Origin: Desulfovibrio sp. JY | GTDB lineage: Bacteria; Desulfobacterota; Desulfovibrionia; Desulfovibrionales; Desulfovibrionaceae | Direction: 5' to 3' | Length of the DNA stretch: 64,000 bases | Assembly (NCBI GenBank): GCA_021730285.1 | Contig: CP082962.1 | Coordinates: 1,116,001-1,180,000, forward strand | In this document: positions 1 to 9,375 of the stretch, piece after piece | How the letters are laid out: each line of letters starts with the position of its first letter | Position numbering within the stretch: the stretch's first letter is position 1 | Notes under the pieces: model-generated | What the model was told of the DNA's origin: nothing | What the model saw: only the letters and a program-made list of their open reading frames with translations | The model's database searches: none | Translations under genes and position numbers: made by a program

Positions 1-595
1 GGGCCCCGGTGTGAAAGAGCAGCAGCCGGTGTTCCAGGGCACTCAGGACCCCGTCCGGCAGCGTCACCGGCGTAACGGTCACGCCGTCCTTGGTAAACGT
101 CATGTAATTGAGCCCGCCATGGGCCGCCGCGTACTGGTCCTGCATGCCGATGGGCCGGCCGAGCATGCCGATCTCCACGTCCGAGGCGATCTCCGCCAGT
201 TCGGCCTTGGAGTGGCTCTCTCCGGTGAAGGTGGCCACGGCCTGGACGATGCTGACGGTCACCGCGCCGGAAAGCCCGAGCCCGGAGCCCGTGGGCACGT
301 CGCCCTTGAGCGCCATGTACACACCGCTTGCCACGCCATAGCGCTTGAGCACGGCCTTGGGGATCTTGAGCGCACCGGAAAGATTGGCCTTGGCCATGTC
401 CGGGAAGCGCTGATGCAGCTGGTAATCCGAGGAAACGATCTCCACCGGAGCGTCCTTTACGGGCTCGACGATGGTGTAGAAATACTTGTCGATGGTGACG
501 GACAGCACCGCGCCGCCGTGGCGTTCGTAGTAGGCGGGCAGATCCGTGCCGCCGCCGCCGAAGCTCAAGCGAACCGGAGCCTTGGAAATGATCAT
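1..595 (-). CDS. GHMP-family sugar kinase, HddA-like (partial, C-terminus off the left edge)
   Basis: About 198 N-terminal residues of a GHMP kinase that phosphorylates a sugar or sugar phosphate with ATP in the cytoplasm. The N-terminus SKAPVRLSFGGGGTDLP (residues 4-20) is the substrate-binding strand typical of D-glycero-D-manno-heptose 7-phosphate kinases and L-fucokinase-like enzymes. The ATP-binding motif PTGSGLGLSGA lies at 101-111. The ATG overlaps the stop of the upstream acetyltransferase gene by four bases (ATGA), so the two are translationally coupled. With the upstream nucleotidyltransferase, the best guess is the kinase step towards an activated heptose. Exact substrate is inferred. 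Confidence 0.85.
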   Translation of the reverse strand, partial: MIISKAPVRLSFGGGGTDLPAYYERHGGAVLSVTIDKYFYTIVEPVKDAPVEIVSSDYQLHQRFPDMAKANLSGALKIPKAVLKRYGVASGVYMALKGDVPTGSGLGLSGAVTVSIVQAVATFTGESHSKAELAEIASDVEIGMLGRPIGMQDQYAAAHGGLNYMTFTKDGVTVTPVTLPDGVLSALEHRLLLFHTGA

Positions 596-1323
596 GCGAA
601 CCTCGTTTCAGGGGCGTCCGCCCCGGTGGATACGTAGTGGAACCTGGAGAAATGCGCCTCGGGCATGAACCCGTTTTTTTCGTACATGCGGCAGGCCGGC
701 TCGTTTTCCGCCTCGGTGGTGACCACAAGGCGCGCGCAGCCGGCCCTGGCCGCCGCCGCCAGCACCCGGCCCATGAGCCTCGATCCGACGCCGCGCCTAT
801 GGACGAGCACGGACACGATGTCCACCGCCGCCTCGTCCCCATTGAGCTTGAAACTCACGAAGCTCTCGCCGTCGTAGACCTTGCGGATGACGGGGGAAGC
901 CAGGGAATTGGCGATCCAGGCCGCCTGGAACCGGTCCCGGCCGGCCTTTTGCACGGCGGCGTCCAGATTGAAGCGGTCGTAGACCAGATTGTCCACGTGC
1001 CGGGAAACGGCCCCGGCCGGCAGGCGGTTCTCCGTGGTGTCCCCCGGCTCGACGGCATCGGCGGGATCGGGGGCCACGTCCGGGGGCACATCCCGGCCGT
1101 AGCGGATCTGGATGCAGACCTTGCGGAAGCCGTTTCGCTGCAAAAAAAGATCGGCCTCCCGGTCGGAGGCGGCAATGCGCGCATCGGCCATGACGCGCGG
1201 CATGGCGCGAAGCGCTTTTAGCTCCGGCCCGAGCAGGGCATAATCCAGGCGCGTCACCCGGAAAAAATCCAGGCCGAAGGCCTCGGCATCAAAGGCCTGC
1301 CGCTCAAGGCACGCAAAATTCAT
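592..1323 (-). CDS. GNAT-family N-acetyltransferase
   Basis: 243 aa. The C-terminal half is a GNAT domain: IVSVLVHRRGVGSRLM at about 173-188 contains the acetyl-CoA-binding R/Q-x-x-G-x-G/A pattern, and ENEPACRMYEKNGF is the typical last helix and strand. The N-terminal half has the architecture of WecD/RffC-type sugar-amine acetyltransferases. The start overlaps the nucleotidyltransferase stop by four bases and its stop overlaps the kinase start, so three genes form one tight operon for an activated and possibly N-acylated surface sugar. The open frame continues far upstream, but only over the neighbouring gene in another frame. The acceptor sugar is unknown. Confidence 0.8.
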   Translation of the reverse strand: MNFACLERQAFDAEAFGLDFFRVTRLDYALLGPELKALRAMPRVMADARIAASDREADLFLQRNGFRKVCIQIRYGRDVPPDVAPDPADAVEPGDTTENRLPAGAVSRHVDNLVYDRFNLDAAVQKAGRDRFQAAWIANSLASPVIRKVYDGESFVSFKLNGDEAAVDIVSVLVHRRGVGSRLMGRVLAAAARAGCARLVVTTEAENEPACRMYEKNGFMPEAHFSRFHYVSTGADAPETRFA

Positions 1324-2060
1324 GACCGCGTCTCCGCTCCACTCCCTTCGCCCGGGCCGGCATCGGCCACATGGCGCTTGGCCCGCTCGTACTTTTGCGG
1401 CGAACCGATGTCCATGACGTAGCCGTCCAGGACATGGCCGTAAAGCGGCTCCCCGGCGGCCAGCATGGCCGGAAAGACGTCGTGGCCGAAGTCGCAGAAG
1501 CCGGATTCGGGAATGTAGTCGAGGACCTGCGGCGACATGACGTACAGGCCGGCATTGGCCAGATCGGTAAAGGCGACCGGCGGTTTTTCCACGAAGCGCC
1601 GGATGCGGCCCGTTTCGTCGCGGTCGACCAGCCCGCATTCGGTTGGGTTGTCCACCCGGTAGAGCCCGACGGTCGCCGTCGCGCCGCTTTGGGCATGGGC
1701 CGCGGCCACGGCCGCCAAATCGACCTCGAAGAGCACGTCGCCGTAGATGACGAAAAAAGGTTCGCTGAAAAATTCCCGGAAGCTGTTGACCGCCCCGGCC
1801 GTGCCGAGGAGTTCGGCCTCCAGGCCATAGAGCAGCCGCACGCCAAGGGCCGCGCCGTCGCCGAAATGATCCATCACCACATGGGGCAGGTAGTGGAGGT
1901 TGACGGCGATGTCGCGCACGCCAAAGCGGGCGCATAGCCGCACCAGATGCTCGAGCAGCGGTTTCCCGGCCAGCGGCACCATGGGCTTGGGCATGACGTC
2001 GGTCAGCGGCCGCAGCCGCGTCCCCAGGCCGGCCGATAAGATGAGCGCGCGTGTAATCAA
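1320..2060 (-). CDS. Sugar-1-phosphate nucleotidyltransferase (HddC/RmlA-like)
   Basis: 246 aa from a TTG start. The N-terminal nucleotide-binding signature LSAGLGTRLRPLT follows immediately, and PKPMVPLAGKPLLEHL is the conserved continuation. Length fits the short NTP_transferase family, which forms NDP-sugars from a sugar 1-phosphate and NTP. The TTG was chosen because it follows a GGAGG (11-base spacing) and puts the family N-terminus at residue 3; the frame stays open upstream only across palindromic leader sequence. First gene of the three-gene operon with the GNAT and GHMP kinase genes. GDP-heptose or dTDP-sugar formation is possible; the nucleotide cannot be read from sequence. Confidence 0.85.
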   Translation of the reverse strand: MITRALILSAGLGTRLRPLTDVMPKPMVPLAGKPLLEHLVRLCARFGVRDIAVNLHYLPHVVMDHFGDGAALGVRLLYGLEAELLGTAGAVNSFREFFSEPFFVIYGDVLFEVDLAAVAAAHAQSGATATVGLYRVDNPTECGLVDRDETGRIRRFVEKPPVAFTDLANAGLYVMSPQVLDYIPESGFCDFGHDVFPAMLAAGEPLYGHVLDGYVMDIGSPQKYERAKRHVADAGPGEGSGAETRS

Positions 2061-2081
2061 GATATGATGTGCCTCCGGCGG

Positions 2082-2138
2082 CCAGGAGAGGCTCCGCCTC
2101 TCCTGGACCTCTCCGCCGGGGGGCCGAGGGCCCCCCGG
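2082..2138. repeat. Two GC palindromes in the leader of the nucleotidyltransferase gene
   Basis: Two adjacent hairpins: CCAGGAGAGG with CCTCTCCTGG (2082-2106, 5-base loop), then CCGGGGGGCC with GGCCCCCCGG (2116-2138). They lack a U-tract. They lie between the purN 3' end and the ribosome-binding site at about 2072-2076, so they could form in the leader RNA of the operon. Similar G-rich palindromes occur at 38305-38350. Confidence 0.6.
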
Positions 2139-2204
2139 TCCCCCCTTCAAATTGATAATCAGGGCAACCCGATAAAATTATTTTTGAAAGTTTTTAAAGG
2201 GGGT

Positions 2205-2240
2205 CCAGGGGGAAACTTTTTCCAAAAAGTTTCCCCCTGG
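2205..2240. repeat. Dispersed palindromic repeat, hairpin type A
   Basis: A 17-bp perfect inverted repeat (CCAGGGGGAAACTTTTT and its complement, 2-base loop) ending five bases beyond the purN stop codon. It belongs to a family repeated across this window (see 4489, 11087, 19372, 28143, 31878, 36497, 38079). Its position just after a stop suggests a role in termination or mRNA 3' protection. Confidence 0.75.
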
Positions 2241-2244
2241 CGCC

Positions 2245-2919
2245 TTAAAATCCTTCCTCCAAGGGAGGATTGACCAGGCAGGGGCTGGGCATGGCGGCCA
2301 GCGGCGCGTCGGACGGGGCCAGGCGCGTCCTGCGGCCGTCGATGACGAGGCGTCCGGCGGCCAGCCAGGCCACGGCCTGGGGGTAGATGCGGTGCTCCAG
2401 GGTCAGGATGCGCGCGCCGAGGCTTTTCGCGTCGTCGTCCGGCAGGGCCGGCACGGCGGCCTGGATGACGATGGCGCCGTTGTCCATCTTCTCGTCCACG
2501 AAATGCACGGTGGCCCCGGAGATGGTCACGCCGTAGTCGACGGCCTGTCCGTGGGCGCGAAGGCCCGGGAAACTCGGCAGCAGGGCCGGGTGGATGTTGA
2601 GGATTCGGTCGCGGTAGGCGGCGATGAAGTCCTTGCCGAGGAGGCGCATGAACCCGGCCAGGACAACGGCCTTCGCGCCCGATTCCCGCACGGCGGCAAG
2701 CAAAGCCGCGTCGAAGGCGGCCCGGTCGGGGTACTCGCCGGGGGACAGGACGCGGGTCGGGATGCCGTGCTTTGCGGCTCGGACAAGGCCGTGGGCGTCG
2801 GCCTTGTCCGAGAGAACCACCGTGATGCGGGCGTCGATGCGGCCCGCCTCGATCCGGTCGATGATCGCTTGCAGGTTCGAGCCCGAACCGGAAACGAGCA
2901 CGGCCAGGGGCAGGCTCAT
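2245..2919 (-). CDS. purN: Phosphoribosylglycinamide formyltransferase 1
   Basis: 224 aa. Transfers a formyl group from 10-formyltetrahydrofolate to GAR in de novo purine synthesis, in the cytoplasm. LAVLVSGSGSNLQAII (residues 5-20) is the phosphate-binding loop; ILNIHPALLPSFPG holds the catalytic His of the NIHPALLPSF signature; HFVDEKMDNGAII-like sequence carries the catalytic Asp region. The ATG overlaps the stop of cobA-hemD by four bases, so it is coupled to that gene. The C-terminal tail of about 30 residues is somewhat longer than in E. coli PurN. Confidence 0.95.
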   Translation of the reverse strand: MSLPLAVLVSGSGSNLQAIIDRIEAGRIDARITVVLSDKADAHGLVRAAKHGIPTRVLSPGEYPDRAAFDAALLAAVRESGAKAVVLAGFMRLLGKDFIAAYRDRILNIHPALLPSFPGLRAHGQAVDYGVTISGATVHFVDEKMDNGAIVIQAAVPALPDDDAKSLGARILTLEHRIYPQAVAWLAAGRLVIDGRRTRLAPSDAPLAAMPSPCLVNPPLEEGF

Positions 2920-4445
2920 GACGCGCTGCCGGCTGCGGCCACGGCGTCGTCGATGACGGCCTTGGCCAGGGCCGGCACGGTGTAGGCCTCGGCCACGATG
3001 TCCGGCGTGAATCCGAACTCGCCCAGGGTCTTGGCCGTGATGGGCCCGATGCAGGCGAGCTTCACGCCGGAGGCTTCCTTGACGATCTCGGGCGGCACCT
3101 TGGCGAAGAAGTTCTTCACCGTGGAAGAGCTGGTGAAAGTGACGTAGCGGATCGCGCCGGAGCGCATGGCCTCGACGATCTCGGCCGGGTCCTGGTCCAC
3201 GGGCTTGGTGTCGTAGACGGCCAGGACGTCGACGTAGGCGCCGGCCTCGGCGAGCTTTTCCGGCAGCACCTCGCGGGCTTCCCGGGCGCGGGGAATGAGC
3301 ACCCGGGTTCCGGCCACGCCCTGGTCGAGCAGCCCCGAGACCACGGATTCGGCCACGAAACGATCGGGCACGAAATCGGGCCGGATGCCGCGCGCGGCAA
3401 GCGCCTGGGCCGTGGCCGGGCCGATGGCGGCCACGCGGATGCCGGCAAAAACCCGGGCGTCGAGGGACAGGGTGTCGATTTCGGCGAAAAAGCATTTGAC
3501 GCCGTTGACCGAGGTGAAAATCACCCAGTCGTAGTCGTAGAGTCGGCCGATGGCCTGACGCACGGGATCGGCGTCTTCCAGGGGCGCGATCTGGATGGCC
3601 GGAAATTCGTAGCAGCAGGCCCCCTCGTCGGCGAGCAACCGCGTCAGGTCGCTGGCCTGTTCGCGGCTGCGCGTCACCACCACGCCCTGGCCCAAAAGCG
3701 GACGCTTCTCATACCAGCCGAGGGTGTCATGCAGGGACACCACGCCGCCGACCACGAACAGGGACGGCGGGGCGAAGCCCTTTTTGGCGGCCTCTTCGGC
3801 CATGGTGGCGACGGTGGCCACAAGGCTCTTGTGGTGGCAGGTGGTGCCCCAGCGCACCAGCGCCGCCGGGGTGTCGCCGGGCATGCCGGCCTTCATGAGA
3901 TTTTCGGTGATATGGGGCAGGTTTTTCACGCCCATGAAAAAGACCAGCGTGGAACCAGAACGGGCGAAAGCCTCCCAGTTGAGCGAGCTTTCGGCCTTGG
4001 TCGGGTCCTCGTGGCCGGTGATGAACGACACCGACGAGCAAAACGAGCGGTGGGTGATGGGGATGCCGGCATAGGCCGGAGCGGCCACGGCCGAGGTCAC
4101 GCCGGGCACGACCTCGAAGGGACAGCCGGCGGCCACCAGCTCCTCGGCTTCCTCGCCGCCGCGCCCGAACACGAACGGATCGCCGCCCTTTAAGCGCGCC
4201 ACCATCTTGCCGGCCTTGGCCATCTCCACGAGCAGGTCGTTGATCTTGTCCTGGGGTAGGGTGTGGTCGCCTCCCTTCTTGCCCACATAGTAGATCGTCG
4301 CGTCCGGACGACAGAAATCGAGAAAAGCCTTGTTGGCCAGGTAATCATAGACCACGACGTCGGCGCGCGACAGGATGTCCCTGGCGCGTACGGTGATAAG
4401 CCCCGGATCGCCGGGACCGGCCCCAAGGAGATAGACTTTGGACAT
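2916..4445 (-). CDS. cobA-hemD: Uroporphyrinogen-III C-methyltransferase / uroporphyrinogen-III synthase fusion
   Basis: 509 aa bifunctional tetrapyrrole enzyme. Residues 1 to about 245 are the SAM-dependent SUMT domain: VYLLGAGPGDPGLIT at 4-18 and the SAM-binding GDPFVFGRGGEE further on. Residues from about 255 to the end are a HemD domain that cyclises hydroxymethylbilane. Together they channel hydroxymethylbilane to precorrin-2 for sirohaem, cobalamin and the alternative haem route, all important in sulfate reducers. This fusion is known in Desulfovibrio and clostridia. The start is the ATG next to the conserved N-terminus; the ribosome-binding site is weak. Followed by overlapping purN. 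Confidence 0.95.
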   Translation of the reverse strand: MSKVYLLGAGPGDPGLITVRARDILSRADVVVYDYLANKAFLDFCRPDATIYYVGKKGGDHTLPQDKINDLLVEMAKAGKMVARLKGGDPFVFGRGGEEAEELVAAGCPFEVVPGVTSAVAAPAYAGIPITHRSFCSSVSFITGHEDPTKAESSLNWEAFARSGSTLVFFMGVKNLPHITENLMKAGMPGDTPAALVRWGTTCHHKSLVATVATMAEEAAKKGFAPPSLFVVGGVVSLHDTLGWYEKRPLLGQGVVVTRSREQASDLTRLLADEGACCYEFPAIQIAPLEDADPVRQAIGRLYDYDWVIFTSVNGVKCFFAEIDTLSLDARVFAGIRVAAIGPATAQALAARGIRPDFVPDRFVAESVVSGLLDQGVAGTRVLIPRAREAREVLPEKLAEAGAYVDVLAVYDTKPVDQDPAEIVEAMRSGAIRYVTFTSSSTVKNFFAKVPPEIVKEASGVKLACIGPITAKTLGEFGFTPDIVAEAYTVPALAKAVIDDAVAAAGSAS

Positions 4446-4488
4446 GGATCTGCCTTTGGCTGATTGCCAGGAAGGGGACAGGAGATGC

Positions 4489-4654
4489 GAGAGGGGAAAC
4501 CTTTTGAAAAAGGTTCTCCCCTCTCGCGCTCTCCCCTTCCTAAACTTTTTGGCTTTGGGGATGCCACATCGGCAACATCCCCTACGTATTATTTTAAAAA
4601 TCTTTTGAAGGGGGGCCCGGGGAGAAACTTTTCTACAGAAAAGTTTCTCCCCGG
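4489..4654. repeat. Dispersed composite palindromic element (hairpin B, spacer, hairpin A)
   Basis: Hairpin B at 4489-4527 (CGAGAGGGGAAACC arm), an AT-rich spacer, then hairpin A at 4617-4654 (CCGGGGAGAAACTTTT arm, 6-base loop). It fills the gap between the cobA-hemD start and the stop of the small lipoprotein gene, which is 14 bases away. The paired A/T runs are inside the stems rather than trailing them, unlike a classical intrinsic terminator. Confidence 0.75.
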
Positions 4655-4667
4655 CTCTTTTCCCCCT

Positions 4668-5027
4668 TTATGGACCGTCGTGCCAATCCTTCTGCGCGCC
4701 GCACAGGCAGATGTCGGCCTCGAGGTCGAGCACGCAGTCGCTGGCCAGCTGGCCGTTCGGCGAGACCAGCATGGCCGCCCGGCCCTGGTCCGGCACCATG
4801 CCGTTGTCGAACACGTAGGCGACGACCACGCGTTTGACGCCGTCGGGCCGCGTGGTCACGGCCTCGACCTTGACCTGATACAGGCCCAGCGTGTGGCACC
4901 GCTGCCAGACATTGGAGAAGAGGGTGAGGTACCTGGCCTCGCCGCCGCCCGTGGCCCTGGTGCAGCCTGCGGACGCGGCCAGGGTAACGGCCAGAAGAAG
5001 CAGGGTTGCCGGCATCAATTTTCGCAT
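4668..5027 (-). CDS. Small putative lipoprotein
   Basis: 119 aa. The N-terminus MRKLMPATLLLLAVTLAASAGC is a lipoprotein signal peptide with a lipobox ending at Cys22. The mature part has several Cys (WQRCHTL, DCVLDLEADICLC) and no family I recognise. The start is the only ATG before the signal sequence; the open frame further upstream is antisense to the AsmA gene. It is divergent from the next gene. Function unknown; probably anchored at the inner or outer membrane facing the periplasm. Confidence 0.65.
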   Translation of the reverse strand: MRKLMPATLLLLAVTLAASAGCTRATGGGEARYLTLFSNVWQRCHTLGLYQVKVEAVTTRPDGVKRVVVAYVFDNGMVPDQGRAAMLVSPNGQLASDCVLDLEADICLCGAQKDWHDGP

Positions 5028-5156
5028 GCGCGCTCCGAAAACGTTTTTTGGGAAAAAAGCATGGATTTCCGAAAACGGCAACCCCGCTTTGCCCGGTCTC
5101 CTTTGACTTCGCCCGGCTATCGTTGCACAACGGGTGCGTCCGCAAGGAGGACCACC

Positions 5157-5525
5157 GTGTCGCCGCGTCATGCCGCGCTTGTCTTTGTCCTTTTGCTCGC
5201 CTGTTGCGCCGTGTGCCGCCCGGCCACGGCCCAGGAGGATTACCGGGCCGTGCTCGACGGCAAGGCCGGCATTTTCCCGGACGCGGCGTTCAAAAAAATT
5301 TTCCGCTTTCCCAAGGCCACGGTGGTGACTTTCGAAACAGGGGAACCGCCGGCCGCCATCACCGCGTATTATAAAAAAGACCTGACAGCCCGTGGCTGGA
5401 GCGTCCAGGTGGACGATGTCGGCAAGCAGGCCGCCTATCTGCTGCTGACCAAGGGCGGGCGCACCTGCATCGTGGAGGCCCAGCGCGGCCTTCCGGGACG
5501 CACGGGCTTCAGCGTCAGCCTGTAG
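5157..5525 (+). CDS. Small secreted protein of unknown function
   Basis: 122 aa from a GTG start, chosen because AAGGAGG (5144-5150) lies six bases upstream and because it begins a Sec signal peptide (ALVFVLLLACCAVCRPATAQ, cleavage probably after ATA). The mature domain, about 95 aa, has alternating strands and one helix (AITAYYKKDLTARGWSV), which recalls small periplasmic domains that compare paired values, but no family is assigned. It lies just before the AsmA gene and may share its transcript. Confidence 0.7.
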   Translation: MSPRHAALVFVLLLACCAVCRPATAQEDYRAVLDGKAGIFPDAAFKKIFRFPKATVVTFETGEPPAAITAYYKKDLTARGWSVQVDDVGKQAAYLLLTKGGRTCIVEAQRGLPGRTGFSVSL

Positions 5526-5552
5526 GGTATCCCCGCGCCACGCCAAACGTCC

Positions 5553-8500
5553 ATGCCCGAATCCACGCCTGATCCTTCCCGAAAACGCGCCATGCGCCTG
5601 CGACGGCTGCAACGGCTGATCGCCCTGGTGGCCATAAGCGCCGCCCTGGCCGTGTTCGTCCTGCCGCCCGTGGCGCGGCAGCTTATCGGCGCGGCGCGGC
5701 TCAAGACCATCACCGAGCAGACCCTTTCCGACGCGCTGGGCCGGCGGGTGACCATCACCGGCGACGTCTCCATCCTGTTCGTGCCCTGGTTCGGCCTGTC
5801 CATGGGACCGGTGGCCGTGGCCGACGCCCCGGAATTCGGCGACGCGCCCATGCTCACGGCCCGGCGCGTGGAGCTGACCATCCGGATACTGCCGCTTCTG
5901 CGCCGGGTGGTGTCCCCGGGTTCGGTGCGGGTGCGCGACCTGACCCTGACCCTGCGGCGCAACACCTCGGGCCGCGCCAACTGGGACGACCTGACCGCGC
6001 CGCGCCAGACCGCCGCCACCGATGCCCCGGGCTGGGAAGTGGCCCCCGAACCCCGCGACGTGCGGCTGGAGAACGCCACCGTCACCTACGACGACGCCGT
6101 CACGGGCCGCAGCCTGTCCGTGACCAAGGGCAATCTCAAGACGGGCAGGAACCAGCCGTTCAATTTTTCCCTCTCCTTCCTGGCGGCAGGATTCATGACC
6201 GGCGGCCAGCTCGAATGCCACGCTTCGGGCCTGGCCTCGCTCAATGCCGCCACCGGCAGCCTGGGACTGGACAAGACCGTGGTGGAAACCATCCTGACCG
6301 TGGACCATCCCGTGGTTCCCGGCGGGGCGACGCCGCTACGCGTGGCCTCCCGGCTGATCGCCGCCTACGCCCCCACGACCAAAACGCTCACCGTGACCGA
6401 CCTCGACGCACGGCTGCCCGAGGCGCGCCTGACCGGCACGGCCACGCTCTCCGACCTACCCGGCGACGCCAAGCTGGCCACGCACCTCGAGTTGTCCCTG
6501 GATGCCCAGGGGAAATGGCGCGAGCTGCTGGGGCTCACCCCGGGCGAGCCGCCGGGCAGCCTTGTGGCCGCGCCCGCCCCGGATGCCGCCGCGCCGCAAC
6601 CCGCCGGCGACAGCCAGGCCAGATTTTCCGCCACGGAAGAGCACGTCCCGGGCAAGCTGTCCCTGGCCGTCGACGCCACGGCCGACGCCTCGGGCATCGC
6701 CCTGCGGGAGGCGACCCTGTCGCTGCCGGGCCGGGGACGCATCACGGCCAAGGCCGGTCTGACCTTCGACCAGGGGCCGCACCTTGACGCCACCCTGGCC
6801 GCCACGGACGTGGATTTCGACGCCCTGCCCCGGCCGGCGGGCACGGCCTCCTGGTCCTGGCCAGCGCCCTGGCCCGGCTACTGGCCGGCCAAAGGCGTTC
6901 TCGACGCCAGGATCGACCTGCGCCATTGCCGTCTGGCGGGACTCCCCATGACCGACGCCCATGCCACGCTGACCGGCGGCGGCGGGTTGCTGCGCCTGTA
7001 TCCCGTCTCCATCGTCCTTCCCGGCGGCATGGCCGCCCTTGACGTGCGCATCGACGCCGGTCCGGGCGGCGCGTCCCCCGAAACGCCGGGGAGCCTGGGC
7101 CTCGACGCCCGGGCCGCCGTGACCCCGACCCCGGAGGCGGGCAAACCGGCCGCCCCGCCAAGCCGGCTGCGGCTGCTGGGACGCCTTCATGCCGAGGGGG
7201 CGCGCGGCAACATCGCGCTCCAGACCCCGGACCCGGCCCAGGCGGCGGCGGTTGTGGGGTTGGCCGGGCTCGTCCCCTTTGCCGCGCCGTTAAACGCCCA
7301 AGGGACCGTCACCGTCACCCCGGGCATCGGCCGGGCCGTGGCCAAGGCGGCCCTGACCGGGATTTCGGCCACCATCGACAGCACGGCACTCACCGGCCAG
7401 ATCACCTACGACACGGACGCGGCGGGCACCCTCGGCTTCGACCTCGCCGCCGAGGACCTGGACCTGGACCGCGTGGCCGCTCTTTCCGGAGCCTCCGTCG
7501 CCAAAGGCGACTCGACGGATGCCATGCGGGCCGAGGGCAAACTGCGGCTGGGGCGCGTGTCGGCGCGGGGCGTCGCGGCCAAAAACGTCGCCCTGGGCCT
7601 GACGGTGGCCGGCGGCAGAATGACCGGCATGCTGACGGGAGGGGAGCTTTTCGGCGGCAAGCTTTCGGGCAAGGTCGAAACCACGCCGGCCGGCAAAATC
7701 GACGCCTCCCTGGTCGTGGCCGGGATCAACGCGGCGCGCCTGCCCGGCGTCTCGCCGAACGGCTTTTCCCTGTCCGGAACCCTCACGGCCAAGGCCGGGT
7801 TCGCGGCGCAAAAAAGCGCCAAAGGGAAGCTGACGGGCATTTCGGCCACTCTCGAAACCGACGCCGCCCATCTGGCCCTGGGCCAGGGCAGCAGCCGGCA
7901 GACGCTCACCGTGCCCAAGGCCCTGCTGACCCTGACCGGGCGCGACACGGGGTCCGGCCCGGACAACACGTTTGGCTGCGACGCCTCCCTGGCCGTCAGC
8001 CAGCTTGCCGGCTTCGGCCTGACCGACGTCAAGCTGACCGCCGCCGGGCCGCTGCTCGTGGAGGGGACGGGCAAGGTGCGCCTCCCCGCCCCGGTCAAAA
8101 TCGAAGCCTCGGCCCTGGCCAAACCCGGCGGCTCCGGCAAGGCGGTCAAGCTCGCCCTGGCCGGGCCGATAACGCCCGACGCCTCCGGCGGTTTTAGCAC
8201 CGGCGAGATGCATTTTACCGCCGGCGGCGTACCGGCCACGGTCAAGGTCTGGCGCAAGGGCGGCGAAAGCGCCCCCGTCAATTTTTCCGTGGAAACCGGT
8301 GCCCTCTCCCCGCGCAAGGCCCTGGCCGACTGGGGCGTGGCCCTGCCGGCCGATCTGCCGACCGATCGCCTGGGCAAGGGAACGTTCGCGGCATCCGGCA
8401 CGGCTTCCGGTCGTGGCCTCGACGTCAAACGGCTCTCGGCCACTGTGGACGACGTGACCCTCGCCGGCAGCGGCACGGTGCCCGACTACAATCCCCGGCG

Positions 8501-9365
8501 CGGCAAATGGGACCTGACCGTGAACCGGCTGGACTGGGACGCCTATTTTCCCCACCACCCGGCTTCCGGCCCGCCACCGCTGTCCGAACTGCGCAAGCCC
8601 CTCGAGCTCGATGTGCTGCGAAGCCTGGCCCTGGAAGCCAAAATCCGACTCGGCTGGCTCAAAAAGGGCAACGTGGTCTTCGGGTCCACCACCATCAGCG
8701 CCGACGCCAAGGGGGGCCGGTTCACCTACCACCAGGACTGTCCGCACTTCTACGGCGGCCGGTTCGCCGCCGACATCCGGGGCGACGCCAGGGACACGGC
8801 GCTCAAGACCCTGGTCGAGCTCAAGCTCGAGAGCATCGAGATCGCGCGGTTTCTATGGGATTGGGCCGAGGGGGATACCCTTGGCTCCGGCAGCGGGACC
8901 TTCATTCTGGCCGCCCGCACCAGCGGGGCCAACGAAAAGGAGCTGCGCGACAATCTGGCCGGCAATGCCAGCCTGCAAATCACCCGGGGCACGCTCAAGG
9001 TGCGCGAGCCGGCTTCCAAGTCCGGCGTACGGCCCGAACCCGAAAGCATTCCCTTTAGCGTCTTCTCCTCGTCCTGGCAGGCCAGGGGCGGCGTGGCCCA
9101 TAGCGACGATTTTCTCATCGAAAGCCCGCGCATGCGCGTCTCCGGCAAGGGCAACGTGGATCTGCGCGACGAGAGCATCAATTTAAGCCTCGCGGCCACC
9201 CTGGCCAGCGGCGGCCAGGTGCCGGCCACCATCATCGGCCCCCTCGACAACCCCAAGCTCACCATCGACCGCAGCAAGATGCTCGGCGAGATAGTCTACC
9301 GGGTGCTCCAGGGCATTGTCAGCATCCCCGGCAAGGCCGTCACCCGCATCCTGCAAGTCCGCTGA
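5553..9365 (+). CDS. AsmA-family protein
   Basis: 1270 aa. One membrane segment near the N-terminus (about 21-41) is followed by a very long region of beta-strand-rich repeats, and the C-terminus ([26 protein letters not shown] ... [13 protein letters not shown]) is the AsmA_2 domain. AsmA/TamB/YhdP-type proteins are inner-membrane-anchored bridges that span the periplasm and are linked to phospholipid transport to the outer membrane. This protein is about twice the length of E. coli AsmA. An ATG at 5592, right before the basic segment, is an alternative start; neither has a strong ribosome-binding site. Confidence 0.85.
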   Translation: MPESTPDPSRKRAMRLRRLQRLIALVAISAALAVFVLPPVARQLIGAARLKTITEQTLSDALGRRVTITGDVSILFVPWFGLSMGPVAVADAPEFGDAPMLTARRVELTIRILPLLRRVVSPGSVRVRDLTLTLRRNTSGRANWDDLTAPRQTAATDAPGWEVAPEPRDVRLENATVTYDDAVTGRSLSVTKGNLKTGRNQPFNFSLSFLAAGFMTGGQLECHASGLASLNAATGSLGLDKTVVETILTVDHPVVPGGATPLRVASRLIAAYAPTTKTLTVTDLDARLPEARLTGTATLSDLPGDAKLATHLELSLDAQGKWRELLGLTPGEPPGSLVAAPAPDAAAPQPAGDSQARFSATEEHVPGKLSLAVDATADASGIALREATLSLPGRGRITAKAGLTFDQGPHLDATLAATDVDFDALPRPAGTASWSWPAPWPGYWPAKGVLDARIDLRHCRLAGLPMTDAHATLTGGGGLLRLYPVSIVLPGGMAALDVRIDAGPGGASPETPGSLGLDARAAVTPTPEAGKPAAPPSRLRLLGRLHAEGARGNIALQTPDPAQAAAVVGLAGLVPFAAPLNAQGTVTVTPGIGRAVAKAALTGISATIDSTALTGQITYDTDAAGTLGFDLAAEDLDLDRVAALSGASVAKGDSTDAMRAEGKLRLGRVSARGVAAKNVALGLTVAGGRMTGMLTGGELFGGKLSGKVETTPAGKIDASLVVAGINAARLPGVSPNGFSLSGTLTAKAGFAAQKSAKGKLTGISATLETDAAHLALGQGSSRQTLTVPKALLTLTGRDTGSGPDNTFGCDASLAVSQLAGFGLTDVKLTAAGPLLVEGTGKVRLPAPVKIEASALAKPGGSGKAVKLALAGPITPDASGGFSTGEMHFTAGGVPATVKVWRKGGESAPVNFSVETGALSPRKALADWGVALPADLPTDRLGKGTFAASGTASGRGLDVKRLSATVDDVTLAGSGTVPDYNPRRGKWDLTVNRLDWDAYFPHHPASGPPPLSELRKPLELDVLRSLALEAKIRLGWLKKGNVVFGSTTISADAKGGRFTYHQDCPHFYGGRFAADIRGDARDTALKTLVELKLESIEIARFLWDWAEGDTLGSGSGTFILAARTSGANEKELRDNLAGNASLQITRGTLKVREPASKSGVRPEPESIPFSVFSSSWQARGGVAHSDDFLIESPRMRVSGKGNVDLRDESINLSLAATLASGGQVPATIIGPLDNPKLTIDRSKMLGEIVYRVLQGIVSIPGKAVTRILQVR

Positions 9366-9375
9366 GGCGCGCCCC

